Shown here: positions 43,972 through 52,600 of the stretch, one piece after another
Numbering within the stretch: position 1 is the first letter of the stretch
Layout: each line of letters starts with the position of its first letter
The notes under the pieces: model-generated
Told to the model about the DNA's origin: nothing
What the model saw: only the letters and a program-made list of their open reading frames with translations
Databases searched by the model: none
Program-made: the position numbers and the translations under genes
Assembly (NCBI GenBank): GCA_023390555.1
Contig: JAEWCQ010000016.1
Location: 1-64,000 of the forward strand
From: Bacillota bacterium
GTDB taxonomy: Bacteria; Bacillota; Clostridia; Lachnospirales; Lachnospiraceae
Length of the DNA stretch: 64,000 bases
Direction of reading: 5' to 3'

Positions 43972-44241
43972 TGCATGGAAAGAGACTCTTGTTTTCAGAC
44001 ATCGACAGGAATGGGGCGTCACCGACTGAGAGCGCCGCTTGGAAGAGGAGACAAAGGGAACACTCTGGAGCAGACTGGTTGAACATGGGAAACCGGAGTA
44101 GGTCAGTACGTTGTGCACGTTACGCACATAGAGTGGAAAAGTGATACATTTCGAATCATTTTTCAATGCGGGTGGTACCGCGGATAATTAGATTATTCGC
44201 CCCGGAATACAGCAATCGTATTCCGGGGCTTTTTGTTTTTG
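43972..44241 (+). promoter_or_regulatory. T-box riboswitch upstream of aspS
   Basis: The T-box sequence GGGTGGTACCGCGG is at 44170-44183. It is followed by the terminator CCCCGGAATAC (44200-44210) with GTATTCCGGGG (44218-44228) and a T-run. Stem I is upstream, with AGAG at 43981 pairing with CTCT near 44063 and a probable specifier triplet GAC at 44050-44052, matching tRNA-Asp. Uncharged tRNA would bind and allow readthrough into aspS and gatCAB. Confidence 0.87.
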
Positions 44242-44309
44242 AAACCGATGTTCGGACAGTTACCGGAATCAAATAATTCTATAGTTAGATACGAAGAAGG
44301 AGAACAGAG

Positions 44310-46055
44310 ATGAGCAACATTTACAGAGATGTGACATTGGATCGTGTAAGTGAAACAGAAATTGGCAAAGAGATGCGGGTTGCAGGATGGGTGGAAAACA
44401 TCCGCGATCACGGCGGAGTATCGTTTATTGATTTAAGAGATATGTATGCGGTCATGCAGATCGTAATCCGTGACGGAGAACTGTTAAAGGGCATCAAAAA
44501 GGAACAGGCAGTTTCCATAGAAGGTCTGATTGAGAAGCGGGATGAGGAAACTTATAATCCGAAGATACCAACCGGGACGATTGAACTGGAAGCCCACAAA
44601 ATCAATGTTCTGGGTGAAGTGTACAAGACGCTTCCATTTGAAATACAGACGAGTAAAGAAGTCAGAGAAGATGTACGTCTCAAATACCGTTATCTGGATC
44701 TGCGGAATCAGAAGGTGAAAGACAATATTGTGTTCCGTTCCAATGTGATCGCATATCTTCGTCAGAAGATGACGGAGATGGGATTCCTTGAGGTTCAGAC
44801 ACCGATTCTCTGTGCATCCTCACCGGAGGGCGCAAGAGATTATATCGTTCCTTCCAGAAAATTTAAGGGGAAATTTTATGCACTGCCGCAGGCACCGCAG
44901 CAGTACAAACAGCTGCTGATGGTTTCCGGATTTGATAAATATTTTCAGATTGCGCCATGCTTCCGGGATGAGGATGCCCGTGCAGACCGCTCTCCGGGAG
45001 AGTTTTACCAGCTTGATTTCGAGATGAGCTTTGCGACACAGGAAGATGTGTTTGCAGTCGGAGAAGAAGTGCTTTCTTCCGTATTTGAAAAATTCGCACC
45101 GGAAGGTGCTTCCGTTACCAGTGCACCATATCCGATCATCAGTTATAAACAGGCAATGCTGGAATTTGGTACGGATAAACCGGATTTGAGAAATCCACTG
45201 AGAATTATGGATGCAACGGAGTTTTTCCAGAAATGTACGTTTAAGCCGTTTATCGGAAAGACGATCCGCGCGGTCAAGGTGCATGCGGAAATGTCCAAAG
45301 GATTCCATGAAAAGCTTTTGAAATTTGCTACCGGAATCGGCATGGGAGGTCTTGGTTATCTCGAAGTGCTGGAAGACCTTTCTTACAAAGGGCCGATCGA
45401 CAAGTTTATTCCGGAGGAGATGAAAGCGGAATTCCGGGAGCTTGCTGGTCTTGAAGCAGGGGATACGATCTTCTTTATGGCAGACCGGGAAGATCGTGCA
45501 GCCTATTATGCGGGTATGATTCGTACAGAACTTGGCGAAAAGCTGGATCTGATTGAAAAGAGTGCGTACCGCTTCTGCTATATCAATGATTTCCCGATGT
45601 TCGAAAGAGATCCGGAAACGAAGAAGATCGGTTTTACGCATAATCCGTTCTCCATGCCGCAGGGCGGTCTGGAAAGCTTAAATACGATGGATCCGCTTGA
45701 AATTCTGGCTTATCAGTATGATATTGTCTGCAACGGGGTAGAATTATCTTCCGGTGCGGTTCGTAATCACGACATGCAGGTAATGGTCAAGGCGTTTGAA
45801 ATCGCAGGCTATGATGAAGAAGTATTGAAGAATAAATTCGGAGCGCTGTACAATGCCTTCCAGTTCGGAGCACCGCCGCATGCAGGTATGGCACCTGGTG
45901 TGGACAGAATGATTATGCTGCTTCGCGGCGAGGAGAATATCCGTGAGGTCATCGCATATCCAATGAACGGAAATGCGGAAGATCTGATGTGCGGTGCACC
46001 GGGTGAAGTGACAGAACAGCAGCTACGTGAGGTTCACATCAAAGTGAGAGACTAG
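44310..46055 (+). CDS. aspS: Aspartate--tRNA ligase
   Basis: 581 aa bacterial-type class II enzyme. Motif 2 is FRDEDARADRSPGEFYQLDFEMSF; motif 3 is GAPPHAGMAPGVDRMIMLL. An N-terminal OB fold (WVENIRDHGGVSFIDLRD) recognises the anticodon, and the bacterial GAD insertion is between motifs 2 and 3. The linked gatCAB suggests it also makes Asp-tRNA-Asn, corrected by the amidotransferase. Confidence 0.96.
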   Translation: MSNIYRDVTLDRVSETEIGKEMRVAGWVENIRDHGGVSFIDLRDMYAVMQIVIRDGELLKGIKKEQAVSIEGLIEKRDEETYNPKIPTGTIELEAHKINVLGEVYKTLPFEIQTSKEVREDVRLKYRYLDLRNQKVKDNIVFRSNVIAYLRQKMTEMGFLEVQTPILCASSPEGARDYIVPSRKFKGKFYALPQAPQQYKQLLMVSGFDKYFQIAPCFRDEDARADRSPGEFYQLDFEMSFATQEDVFAVGEEVLSSVFEKFAPEGASVTSAPYPIISYKQAMLEFGTDKPDLRNPLRIMDATEFFQKCTFKPFIGKTIRAVKVHAEMSKGFHEKLLKFATGIGMGGLGYLEVLEDLSYKGPIDKFIPEEMKAEFRELAGLEAGDTIFFMADREDRAAYYAGMIRTELGEKLDLIEKSAYRFCYINDFPMFERDPETKKIGFTHNPFSMPQGGLESLNTMDPLEILAYQYDIVCNGVELSSGAVRNHDMQVMVKAFEIAGYDEEVLKNKFGALYNAFQFGAPPHAGMAPGVDRMIMLLRGEENIREVIAYPMNGNAEDLMCGAPGEVTEQQLREVHIKVRD

Positions 46056-46067
46056 TGAGGTGAAAAT

Positions 46068-46376
46068 ATGGCAAATGTAATCAGTGATGAAACGATTGAA
46101 TACGTGGGAATACTTGCAAAACTGGAACTTTCCGATGAGGAAAAAGTGAATGCCAGGAAAGACATGGCGAGCATGCTCGATTATATTGATAAATTAAATG
46201 AGCTTGATACGACAGGAGTAGAGCCGATGTCTCACGTATTTCCGATGGAAAATGTATTTCGTGAGGATGTTGTGACAAATGGCGACGGAAGTGAAGAAAC
46301 ACTTACCAATGCGCCGGAATGCAGGGAGAAGACATTTGTCGTTCCGATGACGGTAGATCAGGAGGAAAAAGCATGA
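46068..46376 (+). CDS. gatC: Asp/Glu-tRNA amidotransferase subunit C
   Basis: 102 aa, small helical GatC with ISDETIEYVGILAKLELSDEE and VEPMSHVFPMENVFREDVV. Stabilises GatA-GatB. It ends in an ATGA overlap with gatA. Confidence 0.92.
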   Translation: MANVISDETIEYVGILAKLELSDEEKVNARKDMASMLDYIDKLNELDTTGVEPMSHVFPMENVFREDVVTNGDGSEETLTNAPECREKTFVVPMTVDQEEKA

Positions 46377-47836
46377 ATCTTTTAGATATGACGGCTGTTG
46401 CGCTTGCCAAGGAAATAAAAGAAGGCCGTACCACCGCAGTGGAAGCCATGCAGGCGGTGATTGACCGGATGGATCAGACCGAAGAAGCCTTAAACTGCTA
46501 TGTGACCTTTGACAGAGCCGCAGCTTTAAAGAGGGCGGAAGAAGTGCAAAAGAAAATCGAAGATGGAGAACTGGCCGGTCCGCTTGCGGGTGTGCCGGTT
46601 TCCATCAAGGACAATATGTGCACAGAGGGCGTGCGTACGACCTGTTCCTCGAAAATTCTTGATAACTTTATTCCTACTTTTTCCTCAGAAGCGGTTTTAA
46701 ATCTGGAACGGGCAGGAGCGGTGATGATCGGCAAGACCAACATGGACGAGTTTGCAATGGGCTCAACGACAGAAACATCTGCGTTCGGAGCGACGAAGAA
46801 TCCGTGGAATACGGAGCATGTACCGGGAGGTTCTTCGGGCGGTGCGGCGGCATCGGTGGCTGCAGGCGAATGCTTTTTTGCACTGGGTTCGGATACCGGC
46901 GGTTCCATTCGTCAGCCTGCTTCTTACTGCGGTGTTGTTGGGATGAAACCCACCTATGGAACGGTTTCCCGTTATGGACTGATTGCATATGGCTCTTCCC
47001 TGGATCAGATCGGTCCGCTTTGTAAGTCCGTGACGGACTGTGCGACCATTCTGGAAGTGATCGCTTCCCATGATGAGAAGGATTCCACCTCAGTAAAGCG
47101 CGAGGATCTGGATTTTACATCCGCACTTGTGGATGATGTCAAAGGCATGAGAATCGGAATCCCGAAAGATTATTTGGGCGAAGGACTCGATGCGGAGGTG
47201 AAGGCGTCGATTCTCTCTGCCGCAAAGGCACTGGAGGAGAAGGGCGCTATCGTGGAGGAATTCGATTTAAGTCTTGTGGAATATGCCATTCCGGCCTATT
47301 ATGTCATTGCCTCTGCAGAGGCGTGTTCCAACCTGGCACGGTTTGACGGCGTGAAATACGGGTATCGTACAAGTGCTTATGAGGGACTTCATAATATGTA
47401 TAAAAAGACACGTTCCGAAGGATTTGGAGCAGAGGTAAAACGCCGTATCATGCTCGGGTCTTTCGTACTCAGTTCGGGTTATTATGATGCCTATTATTTA
47501 AAAGCACTTCGTACCAAGGCATTGATCAAACAGGCTTTTGATAAAGCCTTTGCAAAATATGATGTGATTCTTGGACCGGCGGCACCGACGACGGCGCCAA
47601 AGATTGGGGATTCTCTGAGTGATCCGATTAAGATGTACCTCGGGGATATCTATACGATTTCCGTAAATCTGGCAGGACTCCCGGGAATTACGGTTCCATG
47701 CGGAATTGACAGCAAGGGTCTGCCGGTTGGCATGCAGCTGATCGGTGACTGCTTTCAAGAGAAAAATATCATTCGTGCAGCGTATGCTTTTGAACAGACA
47801 AGAGAATTCAGCCGCTGCCCGATGGCAGAAGCGTAG
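46373..47836 (+). CDS. gatA: Asp/Glu-tRNA amidotransferase subunit A
   Basis: 487 aa from ATG 46373 (GGAGGA upstream). The amidase signature is GGSSGGAAASVAAG with a Ser-cisSer-Lys triad: Lys in VSIKDNM, Ser in SDTGGSIRQPAS. Releases ammonia from glutamine for GatB. The longer frame upstream merely overlaps gatC. Confidence 0.95.
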   Translation: MNLLDMTAVALAKEIKEGRTTAVEAMQAVIDRMDQTEEALNCYVTFDRAAALKRAEEVQKKIEDGELAGPLAGVPVSIKDNMCTEGVRTTCSSKILDNFIPTFSSEAVLNLERAGAVMIGKTNMDEFAMGSTTETSAFGATKNPWNTEHVPGGSSGGAAASVAAGECFFALGSDTGGSIRQPASYCGVVGMKPTYGTVSRYGLIAYGSSLDQIGPLCKSVTDCATILEVIASHDEKDSTSVKREDLDFTSALVDDVKGMRIGIPKDYLGEGLDAEVKASILSAAKALEEKGAIVEEFDLSLVEYAIPAYYVIASAEACSNLARFDGVKYGYRTSAYEGLHNMYKKTRSEGFGAEVKRRIMLGSFVLSSGYYDAYYLKALRTKALIKQAFDKAFAKYDVILGPAAPTTAPKIGDSLSDPIKMYLGDIYTISVNLAGLPGITVPCGIDSKGLPVGMQLIGDCFQEKNIIRAAYAFEQTREFSRCPMAEA

Positions 47837-47853
47837 AAAGGAGTGAGGACAAG

Positions 47854-49284
47854 ATGAGCAAACAGTATGAAACCGTCATTGGACTGGAAGTCCATGTGGA
47901 GCTGGCAACAAAGACCAAGATTTTCTGCTCCTGTTCCACTGCTTTCGGAGGGGCACCCAATACCCATACCTGTCCGGTCTGCACCGGTATGCCGGGTTCA
48001 CTTCCGGTTTTAAATAAGCAGGTTGTGGAGTATGCGATTGGGGTAGGGCTTGCAACCAACTGCTCGATTACCCAGTATTGCAAATTTGACCGTAAAAATT
48101 ATTTCTATCCGGATAATCCGCAGAATTATCAGATATCTCAGTTATATCTGCCAATCTGCAGGGATGGCGGTGTAGAGATTGGGACAGCAGAAGGAAAAAA
48201 GACCGTCCGCATCCACGAGATCCACATGGAAGAAGATGCCGGAAAATTAATTCATGACGAATGGGAGAACTGTTCTCTGGTGGATTATAACCGTTCCGGT
48301 GTACCGCTGATCGAAATTGTATCGGAACCGGATATGCGTTCTGCAGATGAGGTCATTGCTTATCTGGAAAAACTGCGGATGATCATTCAGTATCTGGGTG
48401 CATCGGATTGTAAACTTCAGGAGGGATCCATGCGTGCTGATGTGAATCTGTCCGTGCGGGAAGTCGGCGCGCCTGAATTCGGTACACGTACCGAAATGAA
48501 GAACCTGAACTCGTTCCGGGCAATTGCAAGAGCAATTGAGGGAGAGCGTAAACGTCAGATTGAGCTGATCGAGGAAGGCAAACGCGTCGTGCAGGAGACG
48601 AGACGCTGGGATGACAATAAGGAATACTCCTATCCGATGCGTTCAAAAGAAGATGCGCAGGATTACCGTTATTTTCCGGAGCCGGATCTTGTTCCCATCC
48701 GCATCAGCGACGAGTGGCTGGAGCAGATTAAGAGCCGTCAGCCGGAGTTGCGCGATGAGAAGCTGGCACGCTATAAGACAGAATACGAAATACCGGATTA
48801 TGATGCCGATATCATTACCGGTCATAAGGTACTGGCCGATATGTTTGAGGCAACGACAGCCCTCTGCGGCAAACCGAAAAAGGTATCCAACTGGCTGATG
48901 GTAGAGACGATGCGTCTTTTGAAAGAGCAGGGAATGGAGGCGGAGGATATCCGCTTCTCACCGAAGAATCTTGCGAAACTGATCGAGCTTGCAGATGCCG
49001 GAACCGTCAACAGCACAGTTGCCAAGGAAGTATTTGAGAAGGTGTTTGCAGAAGATGTGGACCCGGATCAGTACGTGGAGGAACATGGTTTAAAGACCGT
49101 CAATGATGAGGGAGAACTCCGTTCCACAATCGAACAGATTCTGAAAGAGAACCCGCAGTCCGTAGAGGATTATCACAACGGAAAAGAAAAAGCGATTGGA
49201 TTTTTAGTGGGGCAGACCATGAAAGCCATGAAAGGAAAAGCAAACCCTGGTATGGTAAATCAGATCCTAAAAGAGTTGTTATAG
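47854..49284 (+). CDS. gatB: Asp/Glu-tRNA amidotransferase subunit B
   Basis: 476 aa. GLEVHVELATKTKIFCSCS, TCPVCTGMPGSLPVLN and YPDNPQNYQISQ are GatB signatures. The CxC...CxxC cysteines may bind zinc. Kinase/transamidase part followed by the tail YqeY-like domain. Completes the T-box operon. Confidence 0.95.
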   Translation: MSKQYETVIGLEVHVELATKTKIFCSCSTAFGGAPNTHTCPVCTGMPGSLPVLNKQVVEYAIGVGLATNCSITQYCKFDRKNYFYPDNPQNYQISQLYLPICRDGGVEIGTAEGKKTVRIHEIHMEEDAGKLIHDEWENCSLVDYNRSGVPLIEIVSEPDMRSADEVIAYLEKLRMIIQYLGASDCKLQEGSMRADVNLSVREVGAPEFGTRTEMKNLNSFRAIARAIEGERKRQIELIEEGKRVVQETRRWDDNKEYSYPMRSKEDAQDYRYFPEPDLVPIRISDEWLEQIKSRQPELRDEKLARYKTEYEIPDYDADIITGHKVLADMFEATTALCGKPKKVSNWLMVETMRLLKEQGMEAEDIRFSPKNLAKLIELADAGTVNSTVAKEVFEKVFAEDVDPDQYVEEHGLKTVNDEGELRSTIEQILKENPQSVEDYHNGKEKAIGFLVGQTMKAMKGKANPGMVNQILKELL

Positions 49285-49299
49285 AAACAGAATATTTTT

Positions 49300-49327
49300 C
49301 AGAGACAGGATAGCAATCCTGTCTCTG
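49300..49327 (+). terminator. Terminator after gatB
   Basis: CAGAGACAGGAT (49300-49311) pairs with ATCCTGTCTCTG (49316-49327) around AGCA; the U-tract is short (TTT). Confidence 0.65.
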
Positions 49328-49348
49328 TTTGCGTAATGAAAAAAGAGA

Positions 49349-49400
49349 TTGACAAAATACACAGGTACTTGTATAATTCAAAATATACAGGAACCTGTGT
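49349..49400 (+). promoter_or_regulatory. MarR gene promoter with overlapping inverted-repeat operator
   Basis: TTGACA at 49349-49354 and TATAAT at 49372-49377, 17 bp apart, a perfect consensus promoter. ACACAGGT (49359-49366) lies between the boxes and ACCTGTGT (49393-49400) lies after the -10, an exact inverted repeat. A MarR dimer on these sites would block polymerase, as in autorepression. Confidence 0.7.
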
Positions 49401-49473
49401 ATTTTTGTGGCAGATAGAAAGCACCTGCCCGAACAGGATGTACCATGATTGTGAGACAGTAAGGGAGAGAACG

Positions 49474-50010
49474 ATGAGAGGATTTGGAAGGAAAAAATAC
49501 AGTGAAGACCAGAGCCTGGATGAAAAGGTATATCTGCAGCTTACCTATGTTGCACATATTTTACACCGGCTGCGCTGCAATCCGGAGCATGCCGGAAAAG
49601 ATATTGCCCGAGGACAGGGAAAGGTGATGGTTACACTGTCCGAGCATCCGGACATCAGCCAGAAAGAACTTCTGGAACTGATTGGCATGCGCCAGCAGTC
49701 ACTTGGCGAAATGCTGGATAAACTGGAAAAAAGCGGCTATCTGACGAAAGAAAAGAGCAGCACTGACCGCAGAAAATCCGTACTTCGACTGACGAAGGAA
49801 GGAGAAACACTCGCCCTGGAAATGAAGGAGGCACATGAACACTTTCAGATGCCTGAATTTTTAGAGGATCTGAAAGAAGAAGAAAAAATGGCATTTTTGC
49901 ATAGCTTAGATAAGATGGCACGCCGTTTGGATGAACGCTACAGTGGCCAGATATGTAGGTTGGAGGCAAACAGAGACAAGGAGGAAAAGAAATGGAAGCA
50001 CAAAATGTAA
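49474..50010 (+). CDS. MarR family regulator
   Basis: 178 aa from ATG 49474 (AAGGGAGAG upstream). Winged helix with GKVMVTLSEHPDISQKELLELIGMRQQSLGEMLDKLEKSGYLT and the DRRKSVLRLT wing. It probably represses itself and the downstream His-rich protein gene, with which it overlaps by 19 bp. Confidence 0.88.
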   Translation: MRGFGRKKYSEDQSLDEKVYLQLTYVAHILHRLRCNPEHAGKDIARGQGKVMVTLSEHPDISQKELLELIGMRQQSLGEMLDKLEKSGYLTKEKSSTDRRKSVLRLTKEGETLALEMKEAHEHFQMPEFLEDLKEEEKMAFLHSLDKMARRLDERYSGQICRLEANRDKEEKKWKHKM

Positions 50011-50396
50011 AAACACAGAAGGCAGAAGAGAAAAATTGTCCAAAATGTGGGAATCATTGTCCGCGTGAAGCATTAAAATGCGGACGCGGAAAAAAATACT
50101 TTAAAAAACAGGAAGGCGAACACCAACATGAAGATGGCCATGGACACAGAGAGGAAGGCAAACACGGAGAAGGTCATCATGCGCACAAGGGAAAAGAGAA
50201 ACACAGACACGGGTTCCGCCATATGCAGGATGACGGAAGTATTACCTATATGCTTCACAAACTCAGACATATGCTCCACCACAGCAGTGAGGCAGTGACA
50301 GAAGAAAGACTGACGGCATCTCTGACGGAAGAAGAGAAGAAACAGCTGCGCAGTTTACTGGAGAAAATGGAAGCAGGATTGACCCAAAATGAATAG
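49992..50396 (+). CDS. His-rich, Cys-containing small protein
   Basis: 134 aa. CPKCGNHCP near the N-terminus (two CxxC-like pairs), then a strongly charged His-rich stretch (about residues 43-76, e.g. HQHEDGHGHREE, HHAHKGKEKHRHG), then a short helical region with TEEEKKQLRSLLEKM. Possibly binds metal. Not recognised. It shares the MarR transcript. Confidence 0.7.
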   Translation: MEAQNVKTQKAEEKNCPKCGNHCPREALKCGRGKKYFKKQEGEHQHEDGHGHREEGKHGEGHHAHKGKEKHRHGFRHMQDDGSITYMLHKLRHMLHHSSEAVTEERLTASLTEEEKKQLRSLLEKMEAGLTQNE

Positions 50397-50408
50397 AATA
50401 AAAAATAC

Positions 50409-50444
50409 AAAGGGACTTTTTCTTACTGAAAAGGTCTCTTTTTT
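50409..50444 (+). terminator. Terminator after the MarR operon
   Basis: AAAGGGACTTTTTC (50409-50422) pairs with GAAAAGGTCTCTTT (50428-50441) with wobbles, followed by T. The TTCTATAGG motif comes right after. Confidence 0.7.
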
Positions 50445-50445
50445 G

Positions 50446-50454
50446 TTCTATAGG
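50446..50454 (+). repeat. Post-terminator motif TTCTATAGG, copy 3
   Basis: The core TTCTATAGG after a terminator U-tract, as at 2630 and 32812. The bases beyond it (TAGATTC) differ from copies 1 and 2. Confidence 0.45.
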
Positions 50455-50571
50455 TAGATTCTTTCCATTTGCAGGTAGTCAAGTCGGAATGATTGTCTTA
50501 TACTTAGGTTATATTATCAGATAAGGATGAAAAGACGGCAGATATACAGGAAGAACGGAAGGGGAAACGAG

Positions 50572-51537
50572 ATGGAAGCTATGCAGTATGAGAAGGCACA
50601 GCAGGTGATTACGGAAGTGAAAAAGATGGTCAAGGGCAAGGATGAATGTATTCAAAGGGTATTTGCGGCGATACTCGCCGGTGGTCATATCCTAATTGAA
50701 GATGTTCCGGGTGTTGGGAAGACGACTCTGGCGACTGCATTCAGTAAGTCGATGGAACTGGATAACCAGCGCGTGCAGTTTACACCCGATGTGCTTCCGG
50801 CGGACATCGTCGGGTTTTCCATGTATCAGAAAGAAGCAATGGAGTTCGTTTACTGCCCCGGCCCTGTGATGTGCAACCTGTTTTTGGCAGATGAGATCAA
50901 CCGGACTTCTCCAAAAACACAGTCTGCGCTGTTGGAGGTGATGGAAGAGGGAAGTGTTACGGTAGACGGAGTGACGCGGGAAGTGCCGCACCCGTTTTTT
51001 GTCATGGCAACGCAGAATCCGAAAGGAAGTGCCGGAACCCAGCTCCTTCCGGAATCACAGCTGGACCGTTTTATGATCTGCATCAGTATGGGATATCCGA
51101 CACCGGAATATGAGATAGAGATTGCAAAAGGTATTCATATACCGGCACAGGAGACAGTCAGACAGATTCTAAAGAAAACGGAGCTGCAGGCAATGATGCA
51201 GGAAGTGGAAGAGACATATGTCCACGAAAATATCTACCGTTATATTGTAAAACTGGTGCAGTCAACCAGAGAAAATGTTTATATCGATCTGGGAATCAGT
51301 CCGCGCGGAACGATTGCGCTGACGAAGATGGCAAAGGCGGCAGCCTTTCTCTCCGGGAGAAACTATGTGCTTCCGGAGGATGTCAGAAACGTATTTCTGG
51401 ATGTTACAAGACACCGGATCGTCTTAAATACCAAGGCACGGGTGACGCATATGACGTCGGAACAGGTGCTCGGTGCGATTCAAAAGGAGATTCCGGCACC
51501 TTCGATACAGAGAGAACGGAGAGGATATCATGCTTAA
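50572..51537 (+). CDS. MoxR family AAA+ ATPase
   Basis: 321 aa from ATG 50572 (GGAAGGGGA upstream). Walker A EDVPGVGKTTL, Walker B LFLADEINR and sensor ATQNPKGSAGTQLLPESQLDRF are MoxR signatures. Acts as a chaperone in assembling or activating extracellular or membrane proteins. First gene of a three-gene operon. Confidence 0.93.
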   Translation: MEAMQYEKAQQVITEVKKMVKGKDECIQRVFAAILAGGHILIEDVPGVGKTTLATAFSKSMELDNQRVQFTPDVLPADIVGFSMYQKEAMEFVYCPGPVMCNLFLADEINRTSPKTQSALLEVMEEGSVTVDGVTREVPHPFFVMATQNPKGSAGTQLLPESQLDRFMICISMGYPTPEYEIEIAKGIHIPAQETVRQILKKTELQAMMQEVEETYVHENIYRYIVKLVQSTRENVYIDLGISPRGTIALTKMAKAAAFLSGRNYVLPEDVRNVFLDVTRHRIVLNTKARVTHMTSEQVLGAIQKEIPAPSIQRERRGYHA

Positions 51538-52600
51538 TCTGCTTGCGTATATAACGGGAATGGGTATCACCCTTTATATTGCTGCTATTTACCGGGGGAG
51601 TGCAATGGCTCTGCTGGCGGTTCTGGAGGGTGTCTATTTATGCCTGAGTATCCTGTTTCTCCTGTATCAGCGGAGCATGATTCACTTTGAACTGCAGTTT
51701 CCCCAGACTCTGATGGAAAGAGGGCTGCGGATTTCGATGACTGGTAAGGTCCGGAATCGTGGAAGACTGCCGGCAGGCAGAATGGCGATTTCCCTCAGAT
51801 ATCGGGTATTCGGAAGAGGGAAAAGCGGAAAGCTGAAATTGGCGGGAATGAATGACGGAAGCCGGGAGATGCTTTTGGAAAGTGAACTGCGGAGTGCAGA
51901 AAGCGGCAGTTATTTGTTTGACAGGGCAGTGCTCAGACTATATGACCCCCTGAGACTGTTGTTCATCACGAAGCGTATCAGGCTGCATGTAAGACTGGAC
52001 ATTATGCCCGATATCCATGAAACAGGTGTAGTGATATCGGAACAGGTCCGCCGTTTTGGAGAAGACAGCGCGGACGCGGAACTGTTTCAGGTCAGGCCGT
52101 ACCGGGATGGTGACAGGCAAAAGGATATTCACTGGAAATTAAGTGCCAGGGAGCAGGAACTGATGGTGAGGGAAAACCGCTCTTTGCCGGTATGTGGGAT
52201 AGTACTGTTTCTGGATTTTGCAAAAACGGAGAAGAGAAGAAATCATTCCGGAAGCGAGGCATTTTGGTCTCTTGTTTTCAGTATCTCTTATGCATTGCTG
52301 GATAAGCGATGTCCGCATTACGCCGTGTGGTTTGGCAGGCAGAAGCAGGACATTGTCCGTGTGAAGATTGAGGACGAGGAGAGTCTTGCGGGTTTTTTAG
52401 TCCGTGTATTTGAAGAACCTATGACAGAGGAAAAGAAAGATCTGCCCGGTTGTTACCGGGATAAGTATGCGGGTGAAAACTGGGCGAGAGAAATCGGTGT
52501 CAACCGGAAGCTGGAAATCACACTGCAGGGAAAAACTGCGGCACAGCTGCATGAAAAGAAACTTTCCGAGGAACTTGGGGCGTTGGAGTTATTGTTATGA
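51530..52600 (+). CDS. DUF58 domain protein
   Basis: 356 aa from ATG 51530, overlapping the MoxR gene by 8 bp. Two N-terminal membrane helices (about 1-45) and a C-terminal DUF58/vWA-like domain with VRPYRDGDRQKDIHWKLSAREQELMVRE. It usually functions with MoxR and a transglutaminase. No MIDAS motif is obvious. Confidence 0.88.
   Translation: MLNLLAYITGMGITLYIAAIYRGSAMALLAVLEGVYLCLSILFLLYQRSMIHFELQFPQTLMERGLRISMTGKVRNRGRLPAGRMAISLRYRVFGRGKSGKLKLAGMNDGSREMLLESELRSAESGSYLFDRAVLRLYDPLRLLFITKRIRLHVRLDIMPDIHETGVVISEQVRRFGEDSADAELFQVRPYRDGDRQKDIHWKLSAREQELMVRENRSLPVCGIVLFLDFAKTEKRRNHSGSEAFWSLVFSISYALLDKRCPHYAVWFGRQKQDIVRVKIEDEESLAGFLVRVFEEPMTEEKKDLPGCYRDKYAGENWAREIGVNRKLEITLQGKTAAQLHEKKLSEELGALELLL

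Noticed and set aside
44820..45641. Long minus-strand ORF opposite aspS
   Set aside because: Shadow of the conserved aspS frame; no start signals or recognisable domain.
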